From Amorphophallus konjac (lineage: Eukaryota; Streptophyta; Magnoliopsida; Alismatales; Araceae), in the NCBI GenBank assembly GCA_022559845.1, contig CM040118.1:447328053-447392052 (forward strand): DNA of 64,000 nucleotides, given 5' to 3'. Position numbers and translations under genes: made by a program. Position 1 is the first letter of the stretch. Every line of letters starts with the position of its first letter. The notes under the pieces are model-generated. The model saw only the letters and a list, made by a program, of their open reading frames with translations, had not been told where the DNA came from and ran no database searches. Positions 22,014 to 32,445 of this stretch are shown here, in pieces.

Positions 22014-24095
22014 GTGGGTGGTCAGAGGTCTCAAGGCAAGATCACACACGTGACCAGGGCGGAGGTAGAGGAGTCGCAGCTTGTGGAAGGTACTGTTATG
22101 ATTTTGGGTTACGCAGCTCAAGTTTTGTTTGATTCTGGCATGTCGCATTCGTTTATTTCGGAGGATTTCGCGCTGAGTCTTAAGGAGACGGTGACCCAGA
22201 TGTCTTGTGATTTGATAGTTGAGTTACCTACAGGTGATTTTATGATCACCCCGTATTGCTTTGAGAAGGTACCTGTGTGGGTGGAAGGGCGGAGCTTGCT
22301 GGCCAGGCTTTATGCATTATCGCTTTAGGATTTCGACATGATAATGGGCATGGATTGGCTCGAGGCTCATCATGACTTGGTGGATTGCGGTTCAAAGAAG
22401 GTTTATTTCTGGCAGCTTCGAGGGCCCACCTTCTATTTCCAAGGTATTAGGTCTTCCTCTTCCCACTTTCTTATTTCGGCTATTAGGGCTCGTCGCTTGC
22501 TTGATGCGGGTTGCCAGGATTTTCTCACTCTTGTGGTCATGGTGGACCAGTCAGAGCCGGATGTGGAGGACATTTCGATGGTGTGCGAGTTTCCCGATAT
22601 TTTTTTGGAGGATCTACCTGGATTACCTCCCCAACGGGAGATTGATTTTGTGATCGAGGTTGTGCCTAGTACGAGACCTCTGTCTAAGGCTCCTTACCGC
22701 ATGGCTCCCGCTGAGTTGAGGGAGTTGAGGGCGCAGTTGCAGGAGTTACTCGTCAAGGGGTATATTCGTCCTAGCTTTTTCCCTTGGGGTGTGCCAGTAT
22801 TATTTGTGAAGAAGAAGGACGGTAGTCTGAGGTTGTGCATTGACTACCGGCAACTGAACGAGGTAACCATTAAGAATAAGTATCCGTTGCCATGGATTGA
22901 TGATTTGTTCGACCAGCTTCAGTCCGCGCGAGTGTTCTCACGGATTGATTTGCGGTCCGTTTACTATCAGCTGCGGATTCGTGAGTCTGATGTGGAGAAG
23001 TCTACGTTCAGCACGAGGTACGGGCATTATGAGTTTTTGGTGATGCCGTTTGGGCTCACCAATGCCCCCGCGGCGTTCATGGATTTGATGCATAGGGTGT
23101 TTCGTCTCTATTTGGACCAATTCGTGGTCGTGTTTGTGGACGACATCCTTGTCTATTCACAGTCTGCAGAGGGCCATGTGTATCATTTGAGGGTTGTGTT
23201 GCAGACCTTGCGAGATCACCAGTTGTATGCGAAGCTTAGCAAGTGCGAGTTTTGGCTTCATGAGGTGCACTTTTTGGGGCACGTGATTTCTGGTGATGGT
23301 ATTTCCGTGGATCCCGCCAGGGTCGAGGCAGTGGTGCAGTGGCCGAGGCTGGAGTCTGTGACGAAGATTCGGAGTTTCTTGGGGCTTGCAGGCTATTACA
23401 GGAGATTCATCCAGGATTTTGCTCGTGTTGTAGCCCCGATGACTAGACTTATGAGGAAGGATGTGCCGTTTGTCTGGACTGGTGAGTGTGAGCAGAGCTT
23501 TATGGAGCTTCGGAGGCTTCTCACCTCGGCACCGGTACTGGTGTTACCTTCTGGATTGGGAGGTTTTGTGGTGTGTACAGATGCTTCCCAAGTCGGGTTG
23601 GGTCCTGTGCTGATGTGGCACGGTAGAGTGGTGGCCTATGCATCTCGACAGTTAAAGCCACATGAGGAGAACTACCCTCCCCACGATCTCGAGTTGGCGA
23701 CTGTGATCTTTGCTTTGAAGATCTGGAGGCATTATCTGTACGACGAGAAGTTTGAGGTGTTCACTCACCATCAGAGCTTTAGGTATGTGTTCACGCAGAG
23801 GGACCTTAACCTCAGGCAGAGGAGATGGATGGAGTATATGAAGGATTATGACTTCACCCTGTCTTATCAGCTAGGCAGGATGAACGTCGTTGTTGATGTC
23901 TTGAGTAGGAAGGTTGTGGTCAGTGCTTTGATGTTGAAAAAGTGGAGGCTCTGAGAACAAGTGCTAGCTGTGTCATTTAGGCTCAAAGTTCCTCAAGAGC
24001 TGGGGTCAGCTGTTCTTGCGAGCATGACTGTCACGCCAGTGATTCGTCATCAGGTGACAGAGGCTCAGCATGAAGACCCTGAGTTGCCCTGAATT
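22014..24095 (+). pseudogene. Tekay protease, reverse transcriptase and RNase H
   Basis: Protease has LFDSGMSHSFIS; a TAG at 22326-22328 follows. The next frame is open for 538 codons and holds RT ([41 protein letters not shown], active site FVDDILVYS) and RNase H ([21 protein letters not shown]). The RNase H third position reads THHQSF where Asp is expected. The linker after 23954 is degraded. Confidence 0.9.
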
Positions 24096-25450
24096 TTGGC
24101 TATGGCCGATGTGGAGCCAAGCGAGGACAGAGTGGTGAGATTCCGAGGTAGGCTTTACGTCCCAGCCGAGGAGCAGGTGGGGCGTGCGGTGTTACTAGAG
24201 GCTCATGGGAGTAGGTATACCGTACACCCGGGTGCGACGAAGATGTATCGGAACTTGAAGAGACAGTTCTGGTGGCCTGGCATGAAGAGAGATGTTGCCG
24301 AGTATGTGGCCAGGTGCCTGACCTGTCAGTAGGTGAAGGCGGAGCATTAGCGACCGGGAGGTACGCTCCGCCCTTAGAGGTTCCCGCGTGGAAATGGGAC
24401 CATGTGACCACTGATTTCGTGGTGGGATTGCCGAGGACTCCGAGTGGGCAGGATAGTATTTGGTTGCTGGTGGATAGGCTGGCGAAGACGGCTCGGTTGT
24501 TACCGATCGGAGTCAGCTGGAGTGTGCCCGAGTTGGCACGTCTTTATGTGGAGCGGATCGTACCTTTACATGGAATCCCCATTTCCATCGTATCAAATCG
24601 AGATCCGCATTTCACTTCTGGATTCTGGAGGAGTTTCCAACGAGCTTTGGACACCGAGTTAGCCTTCAACTCGGCGTATCATGCTCAGTCGGATGGTTAG
24701 TCAGAGAGGACCATCCAGACGTTGGAAGATATGTTGAGGTCTTATTGCCTGGAGTGGCAAGGGAGTTAGATTCACCATCTACCTTTAGTGGAGTTTGCCT
24801 ATAACAATAGTAATCATTCGAGCATTGGGATGGCTCCTTATGAGGCGTTGTACGGGCGACCATGTCAGACTCCACTCGATTGGTCTGAGGTTGGTGAGCG
24901 TGCTGTGACGGGACCGGAGCTGGTGCAACAGTGCATTGATGTGGTGCATCTGGTCCGTCAGAACATGTTGGTGGCGCAGAGCCGGCAGAAGAGCTATGCC
25001 GATCGGAGAAGGCATCTCCTCTGTTTTACGGTCAGTGACCGAGTATTTTTGAGAGTTTCTCCCATGAAGGGAGTGATGCGATTTGGACAGCGTGGGAAGT
25101 TGAGTCCCTGCTATGTTGGTCCTTTTCCCATCGTGGAACGCATTGGCGAGGTTGCTTATTGATTGCAGCTACCTCCCGAGTTTGCAGCGGTGCATGATGT
25201 GTTCCATGTCTCGATGTTGAGGAAGTACATGCCCGATGACTCTCATGTTTTGGAGGATTCCGTTTGGCCCGAGGTGACTCCCGATCTGTCTCTTCCGGAG
25301 CTCCCTATCCGTATTGAGGATCGGCGAGAGCACCACCTGCAGAACAAGGTTATTCCTCTGGTTAAGGTGGTGTGGCAGCGGCACTCTGGCGGTGAGGCAT
25401 CTTGGGAGCGTAAGGACGAGATGCGTCAGTAGTTCCCTTATTTGTTCGAG
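24096..25450 (+). pseudogene. Tekay integrase with chromodomain, broken
   Basis: The HHCC region (HPGATKMYRNLKRQFWWPGMK...CLTC) is followed by TAGs. The core has D (TTDFVVGLP), then VSNRDPHFTS with Asn at the second catalytic Asp, and Glu in SERTIQTLED, with another TAG just before it. A C-terminal chromodomain of the Tekay/Del kind (RIEDRREHHLQNKVIPLVKVVW) ends near 25440. At least six stops. Confidence 0.9.
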
Positions 25451-25504
25451 TAAGTCTCCTTTTCTTTACCCTGTGCTTTGTTTAATTTCGAGGATGAAAT
25501 TTGT

Positions 25505-25515
25505 TTAAGGGGGGA
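25505..25515 (+). other. Tekay polypurine tract
   Basis: TTAAGGGGGGA directly before the right LTR, after GAGGATGAAATTTG which is typical of Tekay 3' ends. Confidence 0.75.
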
Positions 25516-27434
25516 CCCTGGATCTTTCGGACACTTTTCGGATCTGGATCCGTGGATTTCTGATCGCTTTTGGGAGTCCCGGGACGTGTTTTACGGTTTT
25601 CACGTGTTTTCCCTGACAGGACCTGCGGAACCCTGTAGCGGGTGAACCATAGTGTTCTCCTACTCCAGGACGGTACCACGACGATCAGCGTGTTCCAAGG
25701 ATCGCAGAGGTATATTTTTCTATTTTTTCGTATTTTTTGGAAAATCTGAATTTTCTATATAATCCCATTTCTTTTTTTTCTTTTTCTAGTCTTCTTTCTT
25801 TCTTCTTCTTCCTCCTTCGCCCGTGAGAGAACCGGCGCCCCTTTCTTCCTCTTCTTCGTCCGACATGCTCGCGGCGACGCCTTCCACCGGCTGCAGATGG
25901 CAGAGAGGCGACGACGTGGCGGCGACGGCGGCGACGAGGCGATCGTGGCGACGTGTAGCTCGTGGGAGATCGTGAAGGTTCGGGAGTTCTGAAAGCTTTC
26001 TTCGTGGATCGGCGGCGATCCGGCGCATCTCGAGCGACCCCGAGGTAGGGTGACGGTCCCCTAGCTCCTTGCTTTCCTTTCCCGCAATTTCTAGGCCGAC
26101 GGGAGGTCGAGGAAGGTTCATTTGAGCTCGGGACGGGAAAACCATGATTTGGGGTTTGAGCGCCGATCTAGAGTTTTATCGCGTTAAATGGTGGTTTGAG
26201 GGCGCCATTGGGTGCCCAAGATCATGGGGACAAGCTTCCCCTTTGTTTCCCCATCACCCGGAGGTGATTGGGGTGTGGAATGGAGTTTTGGAGCCATTCT
26301 CGCCGTTCTCGATTTCACGGACTGTAAATAGTTTTACAGTGACCATTTTTATCATTAAGCGGCCTCAGATAGACCGTTTTCATCCCTACGCGGCCCCCAG
26401 GTGGACCATTTTAGGCCTTGGAGTGTCGGCAAGGTAAGCGGCCATTCGATAGACCGCTTACCCCTGCGCGGCCTCACAGTAGACCGTTTAACCCTGGAGA
26501 CCAGCGTGGTCTTCGAGGTGTTTCTGACCGTTGTGATTTGACCATTGTATAGTTTTGGGGCTACGCGGTCATGAGTCTGGCCGTTTAGTCCCTTAAGCGG
26601 TCCATATTGGACCATTTACGTTCCCAACGGTCATGATATGACCGTTTGGTGTTTTGTGCCGTTGAGTGGTAAGCGGTCCCATGGGAGACCGTTTAACTCC
26701 TCAAGCGGCCTATCGTTGGACCGTTTATGTCCTGAACAGTCTGAGGATGACCATTTGGCTTCTCGTGTAGTCCAGATGTTGGACGGTCCCAAGGGAGACC
26801 GTTTGTATTCTGGGGCGGTCCATCGTGAACCATTTACCTTCTGAACGGCCTGAATAAGACCGTTCTATCCCTGTGTGGATCCACACGGTCCAAGGGAGAC
26901 CGCGGGCTGTTGGGCGGTCGTAGGCTAGACCATTTTCGCCCAAAGGTGGTCCAGAGAGGACCGCTACTGTGTTTAGTTCCAACTGGAGTTCTTGTATTGC
27001 TGATTAGAGTCCCGGGTGAGTGGACCTCGATCCACGTGCTGACCGGTGGTCCGACTGATGTTGGGCATCATGTGGGGGCCACATGTTATGGTGCCATGGG
27101 GTCCCGGGAGGTGGTGTTCTTGGCTTATGTCACCGTGAGTCGGTGCCGGTACGAGGAGCAGTCCTTGTACTTCATCCGATTTAGACGTTACTTTTCATTG
27201 ACTAGAGAGTCTACTCTTTCAGTGACCCTCCACTAGTCGTAGCCTTCCGACACGCGAGTGATCCCACCAGGGAGTGGTGGCGAGGCTACCCTAGAGAGAT
27301 GATTTTTAGGCTGGTTACCGTCGGGCCCCACGTCTTGCAGCCAGAGTCCGACTAAGGGAAAAACCAGTCAGAGGGCCAGACCTAGGACGCATGGTCTGTG
27401 TGTGCACACGTGGTTGGGGGCGGTTGGACCCGCG
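25516..27434 (+). repeat. Tekay right (3') LTR, truncated by Tat-A
   Basis: Aligns to 18000-19917 of the left LTR. The expected first seven bases TGTAATG are absent, so the polypurine tract runs straight into CCCTGGATC. The hairpin array is kept at about 26315-26955, with some arms damaged by C-to-T changes (for example GACCATTT for GACCGTTT). Ends at CCGCG, the likely target site of Tat-A. Confidence 0.9.
26315..26955. repeat. Hairpin array, Tekay right LTR
   Basis: Collinear copy of the left-LTR array. The 9-bp stem GGTAAGCGG/CCGCTTACC (about 26432-26461) and AACGGTCAT/ATGACCGTT (about 26625-26645) are unchanged, while several weaker units have lost CpG sites. Confidence 0.85.
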
Positions 27435-28819
27435 TGTGAACGTGTCACATAGACATTTTAAAGAGAAATAAAAGTGACAATGATTATGGATGAATAATTA
27501 TGCTAAAATGAGTGGGATATGAAGGAAAAGAGGATGAGCATGAGATGCTATATGGAGGGTGATCGCCAGAGGAGTTACCTCAAAAGAAGAAGGATGATCG
27601 CATGTACCTTGTATTGAGCGGGTGAGATTGGGAGTTCTTCCTTCCTCCTTCTACCGGCCGACCGATGAAGGGGGTTTATAGCTTGATTACCCTTGCAAGA
27701 AAACACACAAAATAAACAAAAATATGGATTAGCCAAGTGTGTAGTATCAATGCTCTAAAAATATGAAATCAATCAAATTAAGCATGAACACACCTTATGT
27801 GTTTTGGTTTTAATACCCCTATGAAGGAGTAAAAAGGTTGGGATTATATGGATGCAATGATGCAAACAAGATAGTATATGATGATATGGTGATAACTTTT
27901 CTAGCAGAGAGAGAGCTAGAAAGAGTGCGTGATGATGCTAATAATAATAAATCACTAAGGGATGGGAGGCCTTTCTGCTGTGTGTGCAGCAGCAAAGGGG
28001 GAAGAACGAGAGCCGCGGCAACTGTAGCAGCAGGATGAAGATCTGTGGATGAAGAACACATGTGGAAGGAGATCACACTGAAGGAAGTGCTTGAGAGGAA
28101 AACAACCTGCAAAAAAAACAAACGCTCTTCTTTCTCTGTTCACTCTCTTCTGTTGTTGTTCTCCTTCTTCCTCTTCTTAATCTTCTTTCGCGCGAGAAGG
28201 ACATGTGGGGGTATTTATAGGCCAAAGTTCCTTACATTAATAGGATTAAAATAAGGCAATCAATCCTCTAACAAGGAACCCTCTTCCCAATCGAACACAA
28301 GGTGTAAAATGGGGAAAGGATCACTACTGGAAGGAAGTAGATGAAACAGAAATGGAAGTGAAAATGACGACCTGACTAGGGGCGTCAATTGAAATGCCGA
28401 CATTCACACAGTCGTTAATTCTTGGATTTATTTATGGCAATAAAGGACTTTCCTAATATTAAATTGATAAATGACGCCTGTTTGAACGGGCGTTAAATAA
28501 TAAACGCCCCTCAGGAGGGTGTCAATTCTCTTGAGTTTTATTTTCTTTAGGATTCGTAAAATCTAGGAAACAACGCCTGTTTGAACAGTCGTTTATTTAT
28601 AGAACACGCCCCTCATTAGGTCATCAATTAAATGACGCCCTTCCTCCAGACATTAATTATAATTGTTTAAAGAAAAAAACCAAGAAGTTACAATTATTAC
28701 GGAGAAATTAACAAATAATTAGAAAAGCTTCATATTAAGCCAATATTAAAATCCACTTTGGGGCGTCACGTAGTGACATGAGATTTACTCAACATAGCAT
28801 CGATTTTGGCGTGTCTACA
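27435..28819 (-). repeat. Tat-A 3' LTR
   Basis: 1385 bp, TGTGAACGTG to GTGTCTACA on the plus strand; flank CCGCG at 27430-27434. The minus start TGTAGACACGCC follows a polypurine-like AAGGCGGGGCAGC. U3 hairpins with ACGCC/GGCGT arms lie at about 28380-28650. Homologous at its start to the Tat-D LTR. Its partner LTR is outside the window. Confidence 0.85.
28212..28219 (-). promoter_or_regulatory. TATA box of Tat-A LTR
   Basis: Minus TATAAATA in CCTATAAATACCCCC, same arrangement as in Tat-D (17469) and Tat-B (45574). Confidence 0.7.
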
Positions 28820-30208
28820 GCTGCCCCGCCTTGGCGTCTGCTTTGCAAGGGAGTGAGATGAAATGAAGCGAAAGTTTAACAAGCGGAATGAAGTGAGAAC
28901 GAACTGATAAGTAGATGCCAATGTGTGATGTGACACGCCTCCGACACTAAGCGTTGGAAATCTTTCCAGGATTCTGAATGAGACAACTTCGGATGATTAC
29001 GAGAAAGCAATGATCAGCTGGATGAAGGAACTAATCAAATAAACAAAATGTGCGTGAGGGCACGGGAGGAAGGACACCATTGGAGAGCGGTTACCAGCCA
29101 ATGTGGACGTGCTACAATTAAGGCGAGTTTGCAGGAAAATAAAATGAATTGAGAAAAAGATCCAGCGAATGAACCCTTTCAAGGAATTAGCCTGAGCGGT
29201 TTCAAGGAGAATAAAATACTTGATTTGGAATGGAATATCTCATGTCAACTCAATTAAGAGCGAGCAGCCCTCATTATTGGCGTAATATGAAGATTTTCAT
29301 CATTGAAACTCAAAGTCCTACATGATGCATGTTGGGCTAAAAGAAAAATTAAAACAAACTAAAAATAGAAAATAATCAAGGATAATATTGTTAAACCATC
29401 CAGATTTGGTCAGGAATCCAGATCTCTAAGCTGACACTAAGCCGAAGCCCGTTTATCCACGCATCAACTCAGAAAGTGGAATAGTTGTCCCAAACTTTAA
29501 ATGACCCAACGGCCTATCCGTGTGATCAAGACTCCCCTGGAATCATCACTGTTTTTGATGGAGGGGAACTCAAACTCCAGGTTCATCAGAACCACAAGGT
29601 CCTTGATATGCTATAATAGCGTAAATACCATATAGTAAAAATGCTTACAGGGGAGAAACTACAAGGATGGAATGATGTTACCAGCGGAAGAAATCCAATC
29701 ATAGTCTACGCTTCTCTGCACTCAAAAATCATTAGCTCATCAAAGAATCATCAGCTCAATAAAGATCATTAGCTCAATAAAGATCATTAGCTCAATACAT
29801 CTCAAAATATGATCATAAGTGCATAATAGAAATGATTTAATCAAGATATAAAGCACTTAAGTTCATCAATAATCATAATGCTGTAAAGTAATTCAAAAGA
29901 TGTAAACCCAGGAAATGACGACCCTATGCAGAGGCGCTAGAAGCATAAATGACGACAGCATCAGGGGTGTTAATTACAATCGCTATTTGATTAGGAATCG
30001 GACTGCAAATGACGCCCGCAGGAGAGGCGCTAATTATATGACGTCCTGAACAAAGCTGTTAATCACAGAAATGACGCCAAGAGATCTGTCGTCAATTCAC
30101 CAAGAACGCTGGCGTTCCATTCCTTGCTCGGAAATAAAACTCCAGTGACTTGTTTGAATTATATTCAAACCGTGATTGCTCTAAACGGCTAGCCAAAGCG
30201 TTGAACAT
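28820..30208 (-). other. Tat-A polypurine tract and 3' non-coding region
   Basis: 28820-28832 is the polypurine tract on the minus strand. The rest has no gene. Short blocks are shared with Tat-B (AGTGAGATG...GAAGCGAAAG near 28850; GATGCATG.TGGGCTAAA near 29323 against 46765). Hairpin units with ATGACGCC and GGCG(T/C)TAATT arms cluster at 29910-30110. Confidence 0.7.
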
Positions 30209-30217
30209 TATAAAAGG
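30209..30217 (+). promoter_or_regulatory. TATA box for plus-strand gene in Tat-A
   Basis: TATAAAAGG, 108 bp before the proposed ATG at 30325. It would give a leader of about 80 nt. This is a plus-strand promoter inside a minus-strand element. Confidence 0.55.
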
Positions 30218-30324
30218 ATGCATCTGTTCGCCTGCTCAACAGATCAAACAACTGAAAGTGTTGCAGCCAATACTCAACAGAGAACCGTAGATAAGCAACA
30301 CATGGTCTTCAACTGAGGAAGAAG

Positions 30325-31733
30325 ATGGAGAAAGCTATGATGCAGAGATTCACGAAGAAACCTAGGATGGGATTTCCTAGGATATCTGAAGTTGCTGGCC
30401 ATATCAGCGGAAGAATCAGTACGGGCCAAGTAAGTTGATTTGTGTTAAAGCTTTTATTTTTATTCTACCTCTTTTCTTCGAAATTCTGATTGCATTCTCT
30501 CTTCTCTCTTCTTTCTTTTCCATTTTACTCAGGACTACCCAAATGTACCGGGACCAAGGAGGTTCTTAAAAATCAAGTGGCTCCCTTTACTTCTCTCCAA
30601 ATTATCTTTAGATATGAAGTCCTTCCTCTCAAGGTGACACTTACTAGGCCTCGTTACCCATGCTACCCATTATGATGACATCCATTTAGATTGGGCCTCC
30701 ATAGGAGCACTTATAGAATTATGGCACCCCAACACTCATACCTTCCTCTTTCCTACTTTTGAAGCCAGAGGTACTCCTTGGGTTAAGAAGGATGAAGCAA
30801 GGAGAAGAGTCCAAGATGGCTAGCATGACTAAACCAATAACTGCTCATGACATGCTTACTAGCCTCATACAAAGCCCAAACCTAGTGAACCAAATCAAAG
30901 CCCACAAAGGAATTAATCTTCTAAAACTAGCCTCATGGGTATACAAGAACATGGATAAAGCCCAAGAGGATGAAGACTTGTTGGAGAGAGTGATGAAAGG
31001 CTTTACATTATGCATGGTTGGAGCTCTCCTCTTCCCTTCATTGGAAGACCACCTAAAGGAATGCCACCTAAGCACCATAGCTAGCATATGGGAAGGCAAA
31101 ATAATAGGTCCGGCGGTGCTAGCCAACCTCTACAATAGGCTCTCCTCGGCTTCTTTGGGACGGACTCTCTATGGGTCGATGCTACTTCTTTCTTGTTGGG
31201 TGGACCTCCACCTAAAGTTTGATCCATGCCAAGAAACCCAATCGGCCTCAAAAATCTTCTCTAAAAGTCCTCTCCGGTATATGACGGATTCTCTAGGCCT
31301 ATGTGAGAGGGTGACTAATCGGGTGCCAAAGCTCAAGAAAGGAAGCGAATGGAGGAACTACTTCAAGACCATGCCAAAGAGCGGCTTCACTTGCACACCG
31401 AGGTTCCTCAAGACCCAAGAGCTTCGCTCAAGACTCTCCTCCGGCATAGAGCTTCGATTGATCGGCAGGAGCGACTTCATCCTCTACAATGCTCACCGGT
31501 GCTTCCCACAACTTGGACTACCTCGACACACTTTTGAAGAACCTTCTCATCTTCCACCACTTAAGAGGAGGGAACTAGGCTCAAGTGGAGACCAAGAGGA
31601 AATCAAAACAATCATGGCTCAATGGAAGGTTGCACTTCTCCATAGGTCCAAGACACATGTTGAAGAAGAAGAGAATAGATGTAAATCTTATGTAATAGCA
31701 CTTAGGAAAATAAGGCCCATGGTGGCTCATTAA
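30325..31733 (+). pseudogene. Opposite-strand PMD-like (DUF7745-like) gene of Tat-A, frameshifted
   Basis: Exon 1 (30325-30429, 35 codons) has a GTAAGT donor, exon 2 starts at 30533 after TTTTACTCAG, and both are in phase 0. The reading frame breaks near 30637 and resumes as a 324-codon frame from about 30759 to 31733. Signature LWHPNTHTFLFPTFEA near 30720 resembles the WxPxTHTFxxPxxE core of plant mobile domain proteins. Then helical segments (LCMVGALLFPSLEDH, LYNRLSSASLGRTLYGSMLLL) match the Tat-B copy at 51700-53137. The DUF7745 name is from recall. Function unknown. Confidence 0.75.
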
Positions 31734-32445
31734 ATGTAGCAATGATTTTCTTAATGAAATAAAAGGATCTTTCCTTATTTGAGCCAAAACAACATGTTAT
31801 ATGATCTTGTCTTCCAATTCAATGTCATTCTGTCTGATGAAACTGGGTTCTCTGTACTGATCCGCGCCTCCCAGAATGACATCAATTCCTTAAACAGCGC
31901 TTTAGCGAATGTCGTCAATCTCTTTTAATCAATTTCCTTAAAAATACATAAAACCATGATTGACGCTTATTCAAACAGGCGTTAATTAATTCGCGCCCCA
32001 AGGTAAGGCGTTAATCGTTTTAAATTCCTTAAATTATTTTCAAAATAATTCCTCAATTTCTCATAAATAACGCCTTGAACACTGTCGTGCCTTAAGAAAC
32101 TGACACCTGCTGTCAATGTCGTCAATTCCAAACAGTACTCATAACTACCGATCACGCCAATCATCTTCCCATTAATGCGTCTGACGATAGTTACGAGTTC
32201 CCATGCAGATATAAATGATGCCTAGCCTCAGGTCATCATATCCTGAAACCACGCCTCGATCAAAAGCGTCAATTAATAACGTGACGATAGCTCTTAAGGC
32301 GTCAATTCTTTTCGAACGTTAAACCCTATTTCCCTCTCCTTCCTTCGTTTAACTTCTTTCTTCTCTTCCCTCTCTTTCTGCAACCAAACCCTAACCGAGC
32401 CCCACTCCCCCCATCTCCATCTCTTTCCATTCTCTGCTCGAGCCC
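31734..32445. other. Spacer between the two plus-strand genes of Tat-A
   Basis: No gene. It holds several hairpin-type units with GACGCTT/AGGCGTTAATT or CGCC/GGCGT arms at 31960-32310. No clear TATA box for the following gene. Confidence 0.6.

Larger units (their letters stand above)
17993..27434 (+). mobile_element. Tekay/Del-type chromovirus (Ty3/gypsy), right LTR interrupted
   Basis: Left LTR 17993-20671, Met-tRNA primer site, gag, protease, RT, RNase H, integrase, chromodomain, polypurine tract, right LTR from 25516. The right LTR stops at 27434, corresponding to 19917 of the left, where Tat-A is inserted; about 754 bp of it must lie beyond Tat-A. The LTRs differ at about 24 of the first 300 aligned bases, so this is much older than the SIRE copy. 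Many stops make it dead. Confidence 0.92.
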
